Assembly: GCF_019320115.1 (NCBI RefSeq)
Contig: NC_089598.1
Span: forward strand, 78,804,570-78,868,569
From: Miscanthus floridulus
Lineage: Eukaryota > Streptophyta > Magnoliopsida > Poales > Poaceae
Direction of reading: 5' to 3'
Length of the DNA: 64,000 bases
Below, in pieces: positions 11,521-21,894 of this stretch. The position numbers and the translations under genes are program-made. Numbering within the stretch: the stretch's first letter is position 1; every line of letters begins with the position of its first letter. Under the pieces are notes generated by a model. That model worked only from the letters and a program-made list of their open reading frames with translations. It was not told where the DNA came from and ran no database searches.

Positions 11521-13576
11521 AAAGATCATGAGGAAGCCATTCGGTGTCAAAAAGCCATCGTCCTTCTCCTCAACGTCATCCGTAGTGGGGGTAGGTTCCT
11601 TCCCCTAGTCCCCTTTGTTGGAGCCTCTGGACAAGAACTGCCGCATGAGGCTATAGTCCTTGAGCAGATGCTTAATGGGAAAGGCGTGGTTCGGGCATGG
11701 CCCCTTGAGCATTTTTTTGAAGTGGTTCAGAGTGCCCTCCGTGGGCTTCCGATCACCCTTGCGGTCAGCAGCGGCCACGAGCGAGTCCTCATGCCATTGC
11801 TTCTTATTCTTCCTTTTGGCGGAACGATTGGTGGTGCCTTCGCCGACACCCTTGTCTCACCTTGCCTTGCCCTCGAGGCGATCGAAGATCGCTCCGACCA
11901 CCTCTTCTCCTGAGGCATGGCTGGTGGCGATGTCTAGGAGTTTCTTAGTGGTTTGTGGGCCCTTACGTCCTAGCTTATGAACTAAGGACTTGCAGGTCAT
12001 CCTAGACAGGAAGGCTCCTATCACGTCGGCGTCGGCGACGTTAGGGAGCTCATTACACTGCCAGGAGAAGCGTTAGATGTACCCACGAAGGGTCTCACCA
12101 GCCTTTTGACGGTAGTTCTTGAGGTTCCATGGGTTCTCAGGGCGCTTGTATGTGCCCTGGAAGTTTCCCACAAAGATCTCCTTCAGATCCGCCCAACTCT
12201 GGATTGCGTTGGATGGCAGGTGTTCCAACCACGCTCGGGCCGAATCGGCCAAGAACAGTGGAAGGTTGCGGATAATGAAGTCGTCATTATCCGCACCACC
12301 GGCTTGACAGGCAAGCCGATAGTCTTCAAGCCAAAGTCTAGGGTTTGTCTCCCCAAAGTATTTAGGGATATTGGTAGGTGGTCGATACCTTGGTGGGAAT
12401 GCAGCATTGAGGATGTGCCGGCTGAAGGCCTAAGGCCCTGGCAGGCCAAGGCTCGGGCTCCAGTCCTCGATGATGTCATAGTGTCCGCCGCGTCGAGGAT
12501 GATAGCCTTAGAGGGCTCCTTCCCTTGGGTTGCTATAGGCACATCTGCGGGCGTCGATGGTGCTGCGTGTGTCGTGGTTGTGGCCGAGACGTTGATGTAC
12601 CGGGATCACAGCGCGCTGCCTGTCGCCTTGTGGTGCTTGGTGGACTGATGCATCCCTGGTGGGGCGCACCAAGGGTGTACGCTGGCTGGTGCCGAGCTCA
12701 CATCGCCGAGACAACGAGCTCTCTGCCTGCTGCGCTGCCGCACGCTCAAGTAGCGTGCGAATTTTGTGGTGGGCCCTACAATCCTTGGGCGTTGCAGCCT
12801 CTGGAAGGCCATGGAGTAAAGCCATTGCGGTGGTGAAATTCTAGCTTGCCTGAGCAAAGTGAGGAAGGGTTTCATTGTTGACGATGATCCTTCGGTTCAC
12901 ATCACGGGCCACGGCGCGTGTGCGCCCACCATCTCTACGGCGCTCGATCTCCCGATTGACCTCCGCATACTCCCGAGCAAGCTGTTGTTTGGCTTTGTCT
13001 ATCTCCCACTTTTAGGCTGTCAACTGCTCCACCCCTACGTGAGGTGGGGCCGCTATCCTCCCTTTGGTTCCATCGCCGAGGTTGCCTGTTGGGGTAGCCT
13101 CATCTGCAGAGATGCTTTCGACGTGTCCCTCAGGGGTACCCACCATGAAACATTCTCGAGAGGGGTGATGGCTCCCCCTGCTAGAGTCAAAGCTAGAGTC
13201 CTACCCTAGCCCCTCCGCGAGGAGGCCGTGGAGGGATTTCGTGATGCTTTCGATCATCCCTATGAACTCGTTGTTCGTGGGGGATGGGATCATGCATTGT
13301 GCCACAAGGTGGCTAACGGTCACCATGGCATTGCGGAGACCGAATAGAAGAGTGTTTCAGAGAGAGGGTGAGGCAGCACGGGTCCTCCCTGGATGGCCAA
13401 GGTCCAAGGGAGACACCGGGCTGGTGCTCAAGCCTCCCGTAGTTGAAGCTGATGGAGGGAAGAGACCGGATGGTGGCGTGGGCCAACGCCAACTCTCCTC
13501 CCACTATGACGATGAAGTCTAGGTCACCGAAACGCACGTGTGCGCCCGGGACCCAGTTGATTGTGTGGCTAGCCAT
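11521..13576 (-). pseudogene. Tat-lineage gag (decayed)
   Basis: The probable start is the ATG at 13574-13576 (MASHTINWVPGAHVRFGDLD), about 50 nt inside the PBS. The central retrotransposon-gag domain is readable from about 12360 leftward: NPRLWLEDYRLACQAGGADN, then FIIRNLPLFLADSARAWLEH and SWADLKEIFVGNFQGTY. An in-frame TAA follows near 12073. The region ends with GPCPNHAFPIKHLLKDYSL near 11650, a C-terminal gag motif I recall from this lineage. The CPNH could be part of a weak zinc-knuckle-like segment, but no clear CCHC is visible. Several further stops are present. Confidence 0.8.
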
Positions 13577-13604
13577 CCGAGGCTTGATTTGGAACGCGCA
13601 AAGG

Positions 13605-13624
13605 CCCCTACCGGGCGCGCCAAC
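13605..13624 (-). promoter_or_regulatory. Primer-binding site of the second Tat element
   Basis: Directly inside the LTR edge the minus strand reads GTTGGCGCGCCCGGTAGGGG. This position and the TGGCG start are those of a minus-strand primer site. I cannot say which tRNA it matches. Confidence 0.65.
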
Positions 13625-14930
13625 TGTCGGTGTCTCAAACAAACACCAACTAGTAAATTTATAATTGTTGCGTGTTAGGCTCGGACGATGTACTAAAGGA
13701 CACAAGGTTTATACTAGTTCGGGCAGAACGTCCATACATCCAGTCTGCTACTGCTTGTGTTATTAGTACCAAAAAAGGTTCGTAGTAGGGGGTACAAATG
13801 GCCGAGAGAGGGATGGGTCCCAAGTCTCTGATGGAGAGGTTGAAAGGACGCCAAGAGCTCGGTTGTTGCTTGACTGTGTCTTGTGTTTCAAAATGATCGG
13901 TCCCTTTAGTGGGGTGCTCTGCCCTCCCTTTTATAGACCAAGGGGGAGCAGGGGTTACAGATGGGAGAAAGAGGAAAAAACCAAAGGTAGAGAAAGTCCT
14001 TCGAGGGTGTCGGGTCTTTCTTTTCCCTTGAGCCTGCCCTGCTAACATGGAAGACCACGCCAGGGATAGCATGTTTGGCCGATCCTGATAGGGCCGGGCT
14101 CTGACTTCGTTTCAGCGAGTGGTCATGTCCCATCCTCCCCCGGCGAACGGTGCGATGCGTTAGGGCACTGAGCCATGACTCTACGGGGAGTAGACGGGGA
14201 AATGACTATACGCCTGTCACTATAGATGATGTGAGTTCTTCCTTGGATTATAGCTGTTGTCGTATGCCTGTGTTAGTATCCGCGCCCGAGGGCTGATGGC
14301 GGCGCCTACAACACTGTGGGACAAAAGTTGGCGCCAACAACACTATTCGAGCACTGTTAGGTTAGAAAGGGCTTAAAGCTCCCGTCCCATAGTATCATGG
14401 TGGTACCTTCCTGCAGGCGTGCAGGGCATGGTCCTCGGTACTGCGGTTTGACTCGAATGTCCTATCGTACCCTGTACTTGTCATCATGAAGGAGCAAGGT
14501 GCAATCGTTGGGCGAGGTGGAGCCCTCCCTCAGCCGTCGGGCGAGGTGGAGCCAGCCCTTAGTCATCGGGCGAGGCGGAGCCCACTTTCGGACATCGGGC
14601 GGGGCAAAACCAGTCCTCGGACGTCGGGCGAGGCGGAGCCTGCCCTCAGTCGTCGGGCGAGGCGGAGCCTGCCTTCAGCCGTCGGACGAGGCGGAGCCCA
14701 CCCTCGGACGTCGGACGGGGCGGAACCAGCCCTCAGATGTCGAGCGAGGCGGAGCCAGCCCTCAGCCGTCGGGCGGGGCAGAGCCTGGCCCTCGGGGGTT
14801 AGGCGAGGCGGAACCAATCTTCCGTCATTCGGGCAAGAAGCGTAGTAGCGTTCTTGTCTAACCGGAAGCGTCAACGTTCGATGGTTATTAGTTCCACCTA
14901 ATTGGGTACCCCGGTATTAGGTCCCCGACA
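13625..14930 (-). repeat. 5' LTR of the second Tat element (1,306 bp)
   Basis: On the plus strand the LTR begins TGTCGGTGTC at 13625 and ends GTCCCCGACA at 14930. A minus-strand TATA box (CTATAAAAGGG) lies near 13928-13938. It carries a 29-bp minisatellite (14508-14824). A close relative of the same family is the solo LTR at 55585-56814. The outer flank is CCTCT; the matching target duplication is outside the window. Confidence 0.9.
14508..14824. repeat. 29-bp minisatellite inside the LTR, about 11 units
   Basis: Units start with TCGGGCGAGGCGGAGCC and are spaced 29 bp, with one of 30 and a short final one. The array is GC-rich in contrast to the rest of the LTR and is read without spacers. 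It opens long frames in several phases on both strands, which I regard as spurious. The homologous array in the solo LTR has about eight units. Confidence 0.92.
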
Positions 14931-16873
14931 CCTCTCATGTACCTAAAACATGGCATAATTTAGGGTTTTTACTTCTTTCAAAAGCATCACCATTAATTAT
15001 GACAAGTGTTTAGCACAAGCATAAACGTAACCTATGGTGATGAACATGAAATAAGACACATTCAAGATTTGATGAGAGACGTGAATCGAACATAACTTAG
15101 CTGGTTAGGTTCCTTATTTTGGAGTCCGTCCACCGGATTCAAGTCCTCAATTTAACACATGTGCTTGCATTTTCCTTGGATTTATTCCAGAATTTAACAA
15201 CACTACAATTTCAGTTGTAGGTGAGGTGCCCATCAATAGTGATTTACTAGCTCATTAGTCTTTTAGAGGTGTTCATAGGGGTAAGATGTATGCATGTTTG
15301 TTTATAGGGGTGATTGTGCGTGGGTACTTATGAGTGTCTAAGTTTGATGAGTGACATTATTATGTCTTAGCCATAAACTGATAGACTATGAAAATACTCC
15401 TAAATTTTTATGATTTATAAGTTATATACATAATAATTTATAGCATTTTTTATTTGACTTTTGCTTTATGATTTGCACTAGAAAGTGTTTGAGATCAACA
15501 TTGTTTTTCCTTAGGAAGTTTTCCTGTATCTAATACTTTCTTTACATATACTATATAGCAATTGATACTTTGGTATTTATATTGAGGGGTCTATATTTTT
15601 TATCTTACTTTGGGCCACAAAATCTGAGGACCGGCCATGCATCCTTCCAACTGCCTGAGTCAAGAGACTGCAGTTGGTGTGCAACACGAAGTCACCAACA
15701 CAGTTGATGAATAGTTGATATGATGCTAACGCCTCACTAGAGATTCAATAAGCAGCTGGTAGTTGGTTCCAGCATGGAGGTTGTTTGGTATAGAGGCATG
15801 TTCCCACCGCAACCTATGTAGATTCTAAAAATATCACGAACACAACTGATGATGATAGTAGTATTACAGGACTAAATTTGTACAGTATCTTCGGTTGCGA
15901 GCATTCTAGGGCGTGGTTTGGCATGCATGTTAACATTTGAAATATACGTATTTCTTTTTTTAAAGCAGAACATGCCTAAGTATTTAACATATACTTGTGC
16001 AAAATGTCTTTCTCTTGACGGATATATACATTTTATTTCCAAAAAACTGAGAATGTTTTTCATGAAAATGTCATGCTTACCCTAGCTAAGCCAATAATGT
16101 GTTTCCTTGCTCCACCACCACACACAAAAGCACATGAATCATAGAGGAAGAAGAGGATATAGTCGGTTTCTACCCCTTGATGAATGATGAGTGGAGTGGT
16201 GCCACACAAACCTGACCTGGGTGTCCACACATCTCAACAGGCAACAGCACACACATTACCTACCAGTCGGGACACAATGCAAAGTGTGGATGTTGCTGCT
16301 GCTGCTGTGTGAAATTAAGAGAGGTACCTACCGATTGGGTTGGGACCAATGTATGTCGTCTCAGCCTGCGATGAGAGGATATATTAACAACCTCAGCCTC
16401 GGGCTGTCCTTGCCAAGTCGTTGCTATCATGGGTTCTCTTGGTCTTGGTCACCTCATCAAGCTAGTAGTGTCAGCTTATGCAAGGCAGGACCGTGCGCTT
16501 GGTCGGTTGGTATAATTGAAATGTCACCGATTAATACTAGTGTAAGTACAATCAAGGGCTTCAGCTGGTGCATTGACCTCCTCCGCATGTGAACACTGGA
16601 GTCACCAAAATTATTATCCTTGAGAGAAAACGCGATAATGCACATTATTATTGGGGTGCGAAAGCAAATTTGATGATCACTACACATGGGAAAATAATAA
16701 ATGGTGGTGGAAATTATTGGAAACTGCAATGAAACTGTGAGGGCATTGAATTGTAGGAATAGTGGTGCTTACATATCATTTTGCTAATGTTCGGTTTATT
16801 ATATGTTAGCCAGGCAATTCAACAAGCCAATGTGCCGTTGATGTTACGTTTTTTGTAAGACAAAAAACATATA
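14931..16873. other. Non-coding stretch, nothing recognised
   Basis: The DNA is AT-rich with scattered stop codons in all frames. No conserved protein motif, splice-consistent exon set or RNA gene was recognised. Frames around 16191-16600 contain no known motif. Confidence 0.5.
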
Positions 16874-17105
16874 CTCCCTCCATCCCAAAAATAATGTCAT
16901 TATGGGATGCAAGTTTGACTATGTTTATAAAAAAATATTAGCAAACATGTGTATCTTCAATTAAATTTATTATAAAAATATATTCAACAAATCATCTAAT
17001 GATTATGCACCGTAAATATTAATATTTTCTTATGTATGTGTAGTTAAAGTTAAAAATATTTGACTTCTCGAAGTGAGCATGACACTCTTTGTTGGACTCT
17101 GGGTG
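16874..17105. mobile_element. Degenerate Stowaway-type MITE
   Basis: The left end reads TA-CTCCCTCCATCCCAAAA. The right end, reading toward TTGGACTCTGGGTG-TA, is a diverged reverse copy. TA dinucleotides flank both sides (16872-16873 and 17106-17107), as expected for Tc1/mariner-type MITEs. The interior is AT-rich and non-coding. Confidence 0.65.
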
Positions 17106-17107
17106 TA

Positions 17108-19015
17108 ATTATCTTGAGGGAACAAATTAATATCTACAGTACCAGTATATCAACCCACGCAGGAGCACATGATATTTAAGTTTAAGACCGATGAGTGTTA
17201 CAAATTCATGGATACACTTAGGGCCCATAGCTAACCAAAATTTCATATATTTTCTCTCTCTACTTTGTCCATATTCTAACACAGCATCCATATTGATACT
17301 TTCTTATCTGGTTATAATAAACTTTTGTTAATAATTATTCTCTGTATATTTTCCTATCACTGTTCATACTTTAACCCTTTGCACGGCGTCTCTACTTGTG
17401 TTTAAACTATGTTTAGTTGAAATTGCTTCCTACTTACTTGGTGTGAATGGTGACACACACTATACATGTATATCTTGAGTTAGTTTTTCAATAACAATGC
17501 CACGAGGGATAGTTTAGAAGCAAACATAGAAGTACTTGGGTTATATTTCTTTTATGATGACATATACGGGTAACTTAGATACAAATTAAATGTATATAGC
17601 GGTTATTTCAAATTATGGTGGAGTGATTGTTTTAGATACAAATTTGGGGATTTAGATTATATTATTTTTTCATAAGGATATAGATGGGTTTACTTTAGGT
17701 TACTTTCAATGATTACATTTGATCACTTTTCATAATGGTATATGTGACTATGTGAGTATTTTAAATGACATTTAGGGGTTACTTTAAATTATTTTTTATA
17801 ATGGAAGACGTGTGTAATTTAGATATAGATTTAGGGTCACTTTAGAGTATTTTTATAATAGCATAGGTGGCCATTTCTTTTTAGAAAGTAGAATAGATCT
17901 AGTGGTTGTTATTGCCGATGGCGATTAGAGTGTGCCAAACCGATGTCCCCATGTTTCCCACCTCTATGAGAATTTCTACGATTCATCTTTGTTTTTAGCA
18001 AGTCTTATGAGATTGACATCCAATCTGTTATTTTAGTATTTGGTCAACAAAAGGAGCCTTCACATTAATTCTCAAGACATATAAATTAACACAATAATCA
18101 AAGAAAATAAAATCAAGGTACCCCTTTGCACGTTTGATAAATCATCCACCATTGCCACTACTAAAAAATATCCTTAATATATTCCTCTATCACCAACACA
18201 CGCCATTATTTAAAAAATGGAATCTATAAGTTGCTAAGTGATTGAATCTTCACATTTGAAAGAAAAAAGATTTTATCTTAGTGTTGGAAGAAGAGGAGAT
18301 TCAGATTTAATTTGCACCTCAAAGTATCTGTTGATGTCAGTTTTAATAATAGAAAAATAAAGGTAGTTTAGTATGAAAGTTTTAAAATGAGCATATAAAA
18401 ACTTTAGAATATAAGACCCAATAACTTAAACTGCGCAACTAAGGAAGGCAAATCTATAGATCTAATGGTAAAACATTGACATCGGTTAACGAAAAAGAAT
18501 GTCAATGGTGTGATTAATATGCAAGCGTGATGTATAAGTGAATTGTACAAGATGACAGGAGCTATCTTACTAAGCTTAGGCTCATATATACCTCAAGATC
18601 ATGCCACTAATTGATCAATAAAGGAAAATACCGTGTAGATCGCTTATGGTGGAACAACTATTTTGGGTGACAACAAATGGTAATGAAACCATTCACTTTA
18701 GAGTAAAACCGGGCGGAAGAGTGTCAGCTAAGCTGCATAAAATTAAACTAGAATATATTACACTAACCTGCCGTGCAATTGTGCTGATCACCTTGCTAGT
18801 TAATAATAACAACATCACCTTGCTCCGTACCATTGTATCGCTGCAGTTATGGAATACGCTTGTTATAGGACTCTAGATTGCTATCGTTCTTTCCTTCTTT
18901 CTTTCATTCGTTCAGGCTCCAACGGTTCCTGAGATTTCAATAGTTCTGAATTTGATATTCGTCGTGATAAAAAAAACATGGCTTTCGACCATCTTCCATC
19001 CGTCGTAAACTACCG
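17108..19015. other. AT-rich non-coding stretch, nothing recognised
   Basis: The region 17560-17880 has several loosely repeated phrases (TTTAGATACAAATT, GGTTACTTTA), suggesting old tandem decay. No gene, RNA or intact transposon end was found. Confidence 0.45.
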
Positions 19016-19136
19016 TCCTCTTCATTTGGTTTATAAACCGTACTTTTTCAGTCAACGAATAGTATTTTTCTCTCACAACAAATCAGTCATCAGCCATCAG
19101 CCATCAGCCATAGCTTATCAGGTAAGCGAACAGGAC
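19016..19136. mobile_element. Short hAT-like MITE, copy 1
   Basis: The terminal segments GTCCTCTTCATTT and AAGCGAACAGGAC are inverted copies. The interior has the family words CTTTTTCAG, AGTATTTTTCTCTCACAAC and AAATCAG. A tandem CATCAGC run lies near 19090-19112. Related copies occur at 36130, 37352, 43501 and 51401, with fragments at 37095, 38296 and 43614. Confidence 0.65.
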
Positions 19137-20484
19137 ATATGATGCTTCGTCAACGTCAAGAGGAGCCCCTACAAAATCTGAGATAAAATAGAACTAGAAC
19201 TCGTACTTTGTCAATCTCAAAAAAGAGCTCGTACTTTGTGAATCATCCCGACGGCAGGCCCTGTTCACACTTGATGCTGCAAAGCTTAATCGTTAGGAGA
19301 GTGTTACCCATTAATTAATCAATTAGACTGCCCACCAGAAAAGAAAAGAAATCAATGATACGCGCGCACGTAGCCTTCGCGGCGGCTTCGGGCCCTCCCG
19401 CCACGCGCTGATGTGGTAATCCGTCCAACGCAAACCCATGACGCCCGCGGCCGTTCCAATCCGCCAGTCCATCCAACAGGATGCAGACGGGTTTGTCTGC
19501 AGATGTATAAATAAATTGATTTAATTTTTACGAATTACATAAATATAATCTGTAAAATTAAATATATTTATGGGTTCATGGATAAATCCGGTTGCATCAA
19601 CATGCAGACCTATCCATGCTCAAATGATGTGGAAGTTTATCAATTTTAGGCTTACAAACACGCAGGCATGCACTTTATCATCCTTCTAAACAAACTTGCG
19701 CACACACTCTCTATAAACATATTTGAACGACTTAAATTAGTCGATCTTGAAATGAAATCATCATAGATAGACTCTATCAACAGATACGTCTCCTACCATT
19801 GACAAATAGCGTTGTTAAATATTGGGATAAATTCAAACAGGACTTAATTAACCTAGATAAATAGATTTCACCACAACAAAATTCACTCGGTTAGCTGGCC
19901 ATTAATCATTCGAAAATGCTACAGTGTGGAAGTCCGACAGTCCGAGCGCCGCATTTTCTGGGCCCGTGCACTACCAGGCCAATAGGCCTGTTTCCATTTA
20001 CTTTCATTCTTTCACCGTTTCTCAAACTAAAAATGAAAAAAAAAAGACAGCGACATTCCCAACTAGCACTGTTGTCACAGCGTTCCCTACCACTCGTCCA
20101 CTGCTCACCTTCTCCAGCGCCGACCACCTCCGCTTCCTCCGCCCTGGGGCCCTCGCTCGCATCCGCGACGCCAGGCTGCGCTGCTGGAGTCGTGCTTGCC
20201 GCTCGCCCATGCCCTCATCGCCGGAGCCGACGCTAGCGTCCTCCTCGTCACCTCGTCCAGCGACGGGAGACCACGGGGGCGTCGCGGCCATGCCGTACTT
20301 CGCACTCGTATCGAGGCTCAGCGCGCCCCGGTGCCCCTAGTGGAAGAAGCTCGCGACAGCCAAACCCGTGGTCCTCTTCACTCCGCCACCTCCTAGCCCA
20401 GATCTGCCCATTGAGGCGGTTATCGAGTTCCTCAACACGCCTGACATGGTGGCCATCTTCCACTAGAGTGTCGCGCCTGACATT
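19137..20484. other. Non-coding stretch with a GC-rich block
   Basis: 19350-19450 and 20100-20400 are GC-rich, but the open frames there overlap on both strands and carry no recognisable motif. A repeat seems to begin near 19912 (GAAAATGCTACAGTGTGG) and continue into the array at 20485. I could not prove its ends. Confidence 0.4.
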
Positions 20485-20890
20485 TTGCAAGCGTATATTT
20501 TCAAGTGTTTCAGATGTTCCAGAGGTATGTTGCAACTATTTCATATGGATGTTGCAAAAGTGGATCGAGGTATCGCAAAGTGTTCCAGAGGCATGTTGCA
20601 AGATTTTCAGAGGCATGTTGCAAGCGTTTATTCAAAATATTTCATCCGTTTCAAACGTATGTTGCAAGCGTTTGGTCTGGATGTTGCATATGTTCCACAC
20701 ATAGTTGCAAGAGTATGTTCGAAATGTTTCAGCTGTTTCAGTCTTATGTTGCAATAAGTGTTTTCATGTTGCAAGTTGCAAGTGTGCTTTTTCTAGATGT
20801 TGCATATGTTTCTCACATATGTTGCAAGTGTATGGTCTAAATGTTTTATCTTCTTCACACGTATGTTGCATTCAAGTATTTGTAAGTGTT
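20485..20890. repeat. Irregular array of ATGTTGCA-centred subrepeats
   Basis: About twelve copies of RTGTTGCA occur at irregular spacing of roughly 20-45 bp, interspersed with GTTTCA and TTCCAGAGG words. The open frames across it are by-products of the repetition. I recognise this as a dispersed grass repeat from memory but cannot assign its class. Confidence 0.65.
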
Positions 20891-21394
20891 TCGTGTTTCA
20901 GAGGTATGTTTAGACAGTCATTGAGGCATGGCCCGGGTGCCGTGGGAAGGGGTGCGGCGAGCTGGGTGGGCCGGCGGATGGGGTGTGCGGCCGCCTGGGA
21001 TCCTGGGTCCATTCCGTGCGGACGGGGGCAGGGTACACGTGCCGGGCGAGACAGGAAAGAACTGCAGCGATACAATGGGACGGAGAGCGGCGCGTTTCTG
21101 ATGGGCAGTTCTGCTAGGCTGTTTGGTTCCATCCGACGAAATCCTATCCCATTTGTGCATTCCAAATTGCATATACTAGTTTGGATCTGTACAAGGTTTC
21201 ACTTATCTTGGACCAAGAAAAGATGTTCGTTCAGACATGTGAGTGAGCCAAGCAGTTGCAAGGACGGTCTAACGCTTCAGGGTCTCTCGTTGGAGGATGC
21301 ATGGGTCTTTGCATATCTGTACGATCGATCTTCTCGTCCAAGTTAATTATATATTTCACTGGTAGAGAACCAAGCTTTATTCCTGGTGGGGAAC

Positions 21395-21592
21395 CCCCTC
21401 TAGTCCCGGTTCCCCACCCGGGAGCAAGCATCAGGGACTAAGGGGGTCCTTTAGTCCCGGATCAGAAACCGGGACTAAAGGAGGACCTTTAGTCCCGATG
21501 GGTAACACCAACCGAGACTAAAGGTGTCTCCTGACATGCTACGATGGCCGACACCTTTAGTCCCGGTTGGTAATACGAACCGGGACTAAAGG
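21395..21592. repeat. Left subterminal inverted-repeat array of the CACTA element
   Basis: Several copies of TAGTCCCGGTT and its complement AACCGGGACTAAAGG alternate and form short hairpins. In CACTA elements such subterminal motifs are the transposase-binding sites (established for the superfamily). The copies here are the TTTAGTCCCGG variant. Confidence 0.88.
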
Positions 21593-21731
21593 TTTTTTTC
21601 TTTTTTCTTTTCTTTTCATCTTTTTGTTTTCGAAGTCGTATTGTACGCTGCTAATTATACATTTATACGCGCGTATAGTATGTTTTGGTTCAAGCACAAT
21701 GAACGTATTAAATCACACAATTCAAGCATAG

Positions 21732-21734
<3 letters not shown>

Positions 21735-21768
<34 letters not shown>
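21735..21768. repeat. AT dinucleotide microsatellite
   Basis: An uninterrupted (AT)n run of about 34 bp, followed by GCATGCATCATATATATA. Confidence 0.95.
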
Positions 21769-21771
<3 letters not shown>

Positions 21772-21894
21772 TGCATCATATATATATACATGCATGCATG
21801 TATATGTGTATTTTACATTATATTATTTCATGTGCATATATTACAAAAAGATTGCATTACAGTTGTTGTGATATAACAAGTTTCCTCTCATCCT

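Larger units (their letters stand above)
9072..14930 (-). mobile_element. Second Tat-lineage Ty3/gypsy element, interrupted
   Basis: This element runs on the minus strand. From right to left it has the 5' LTR (14930-13625), PBS, gag, protease, RT, RNase H and the start of the second RNase H, where it is cut at 9072 by the insertion of the element at 1-9071. Integrase and the 3' LTR must lie left of the window. All open segments are interrupted by stops. Confidence 0.88.

Noticed and set aside
14486..14861. Overlapping 100-120-codon frames in the 29-bp repeat, and a CRISPR-like look
   Set aside because: The units are adjacent without unique spacers, lie inside a plant LTR, and the frames follow from a GC-rich 29-bp period on both strands.
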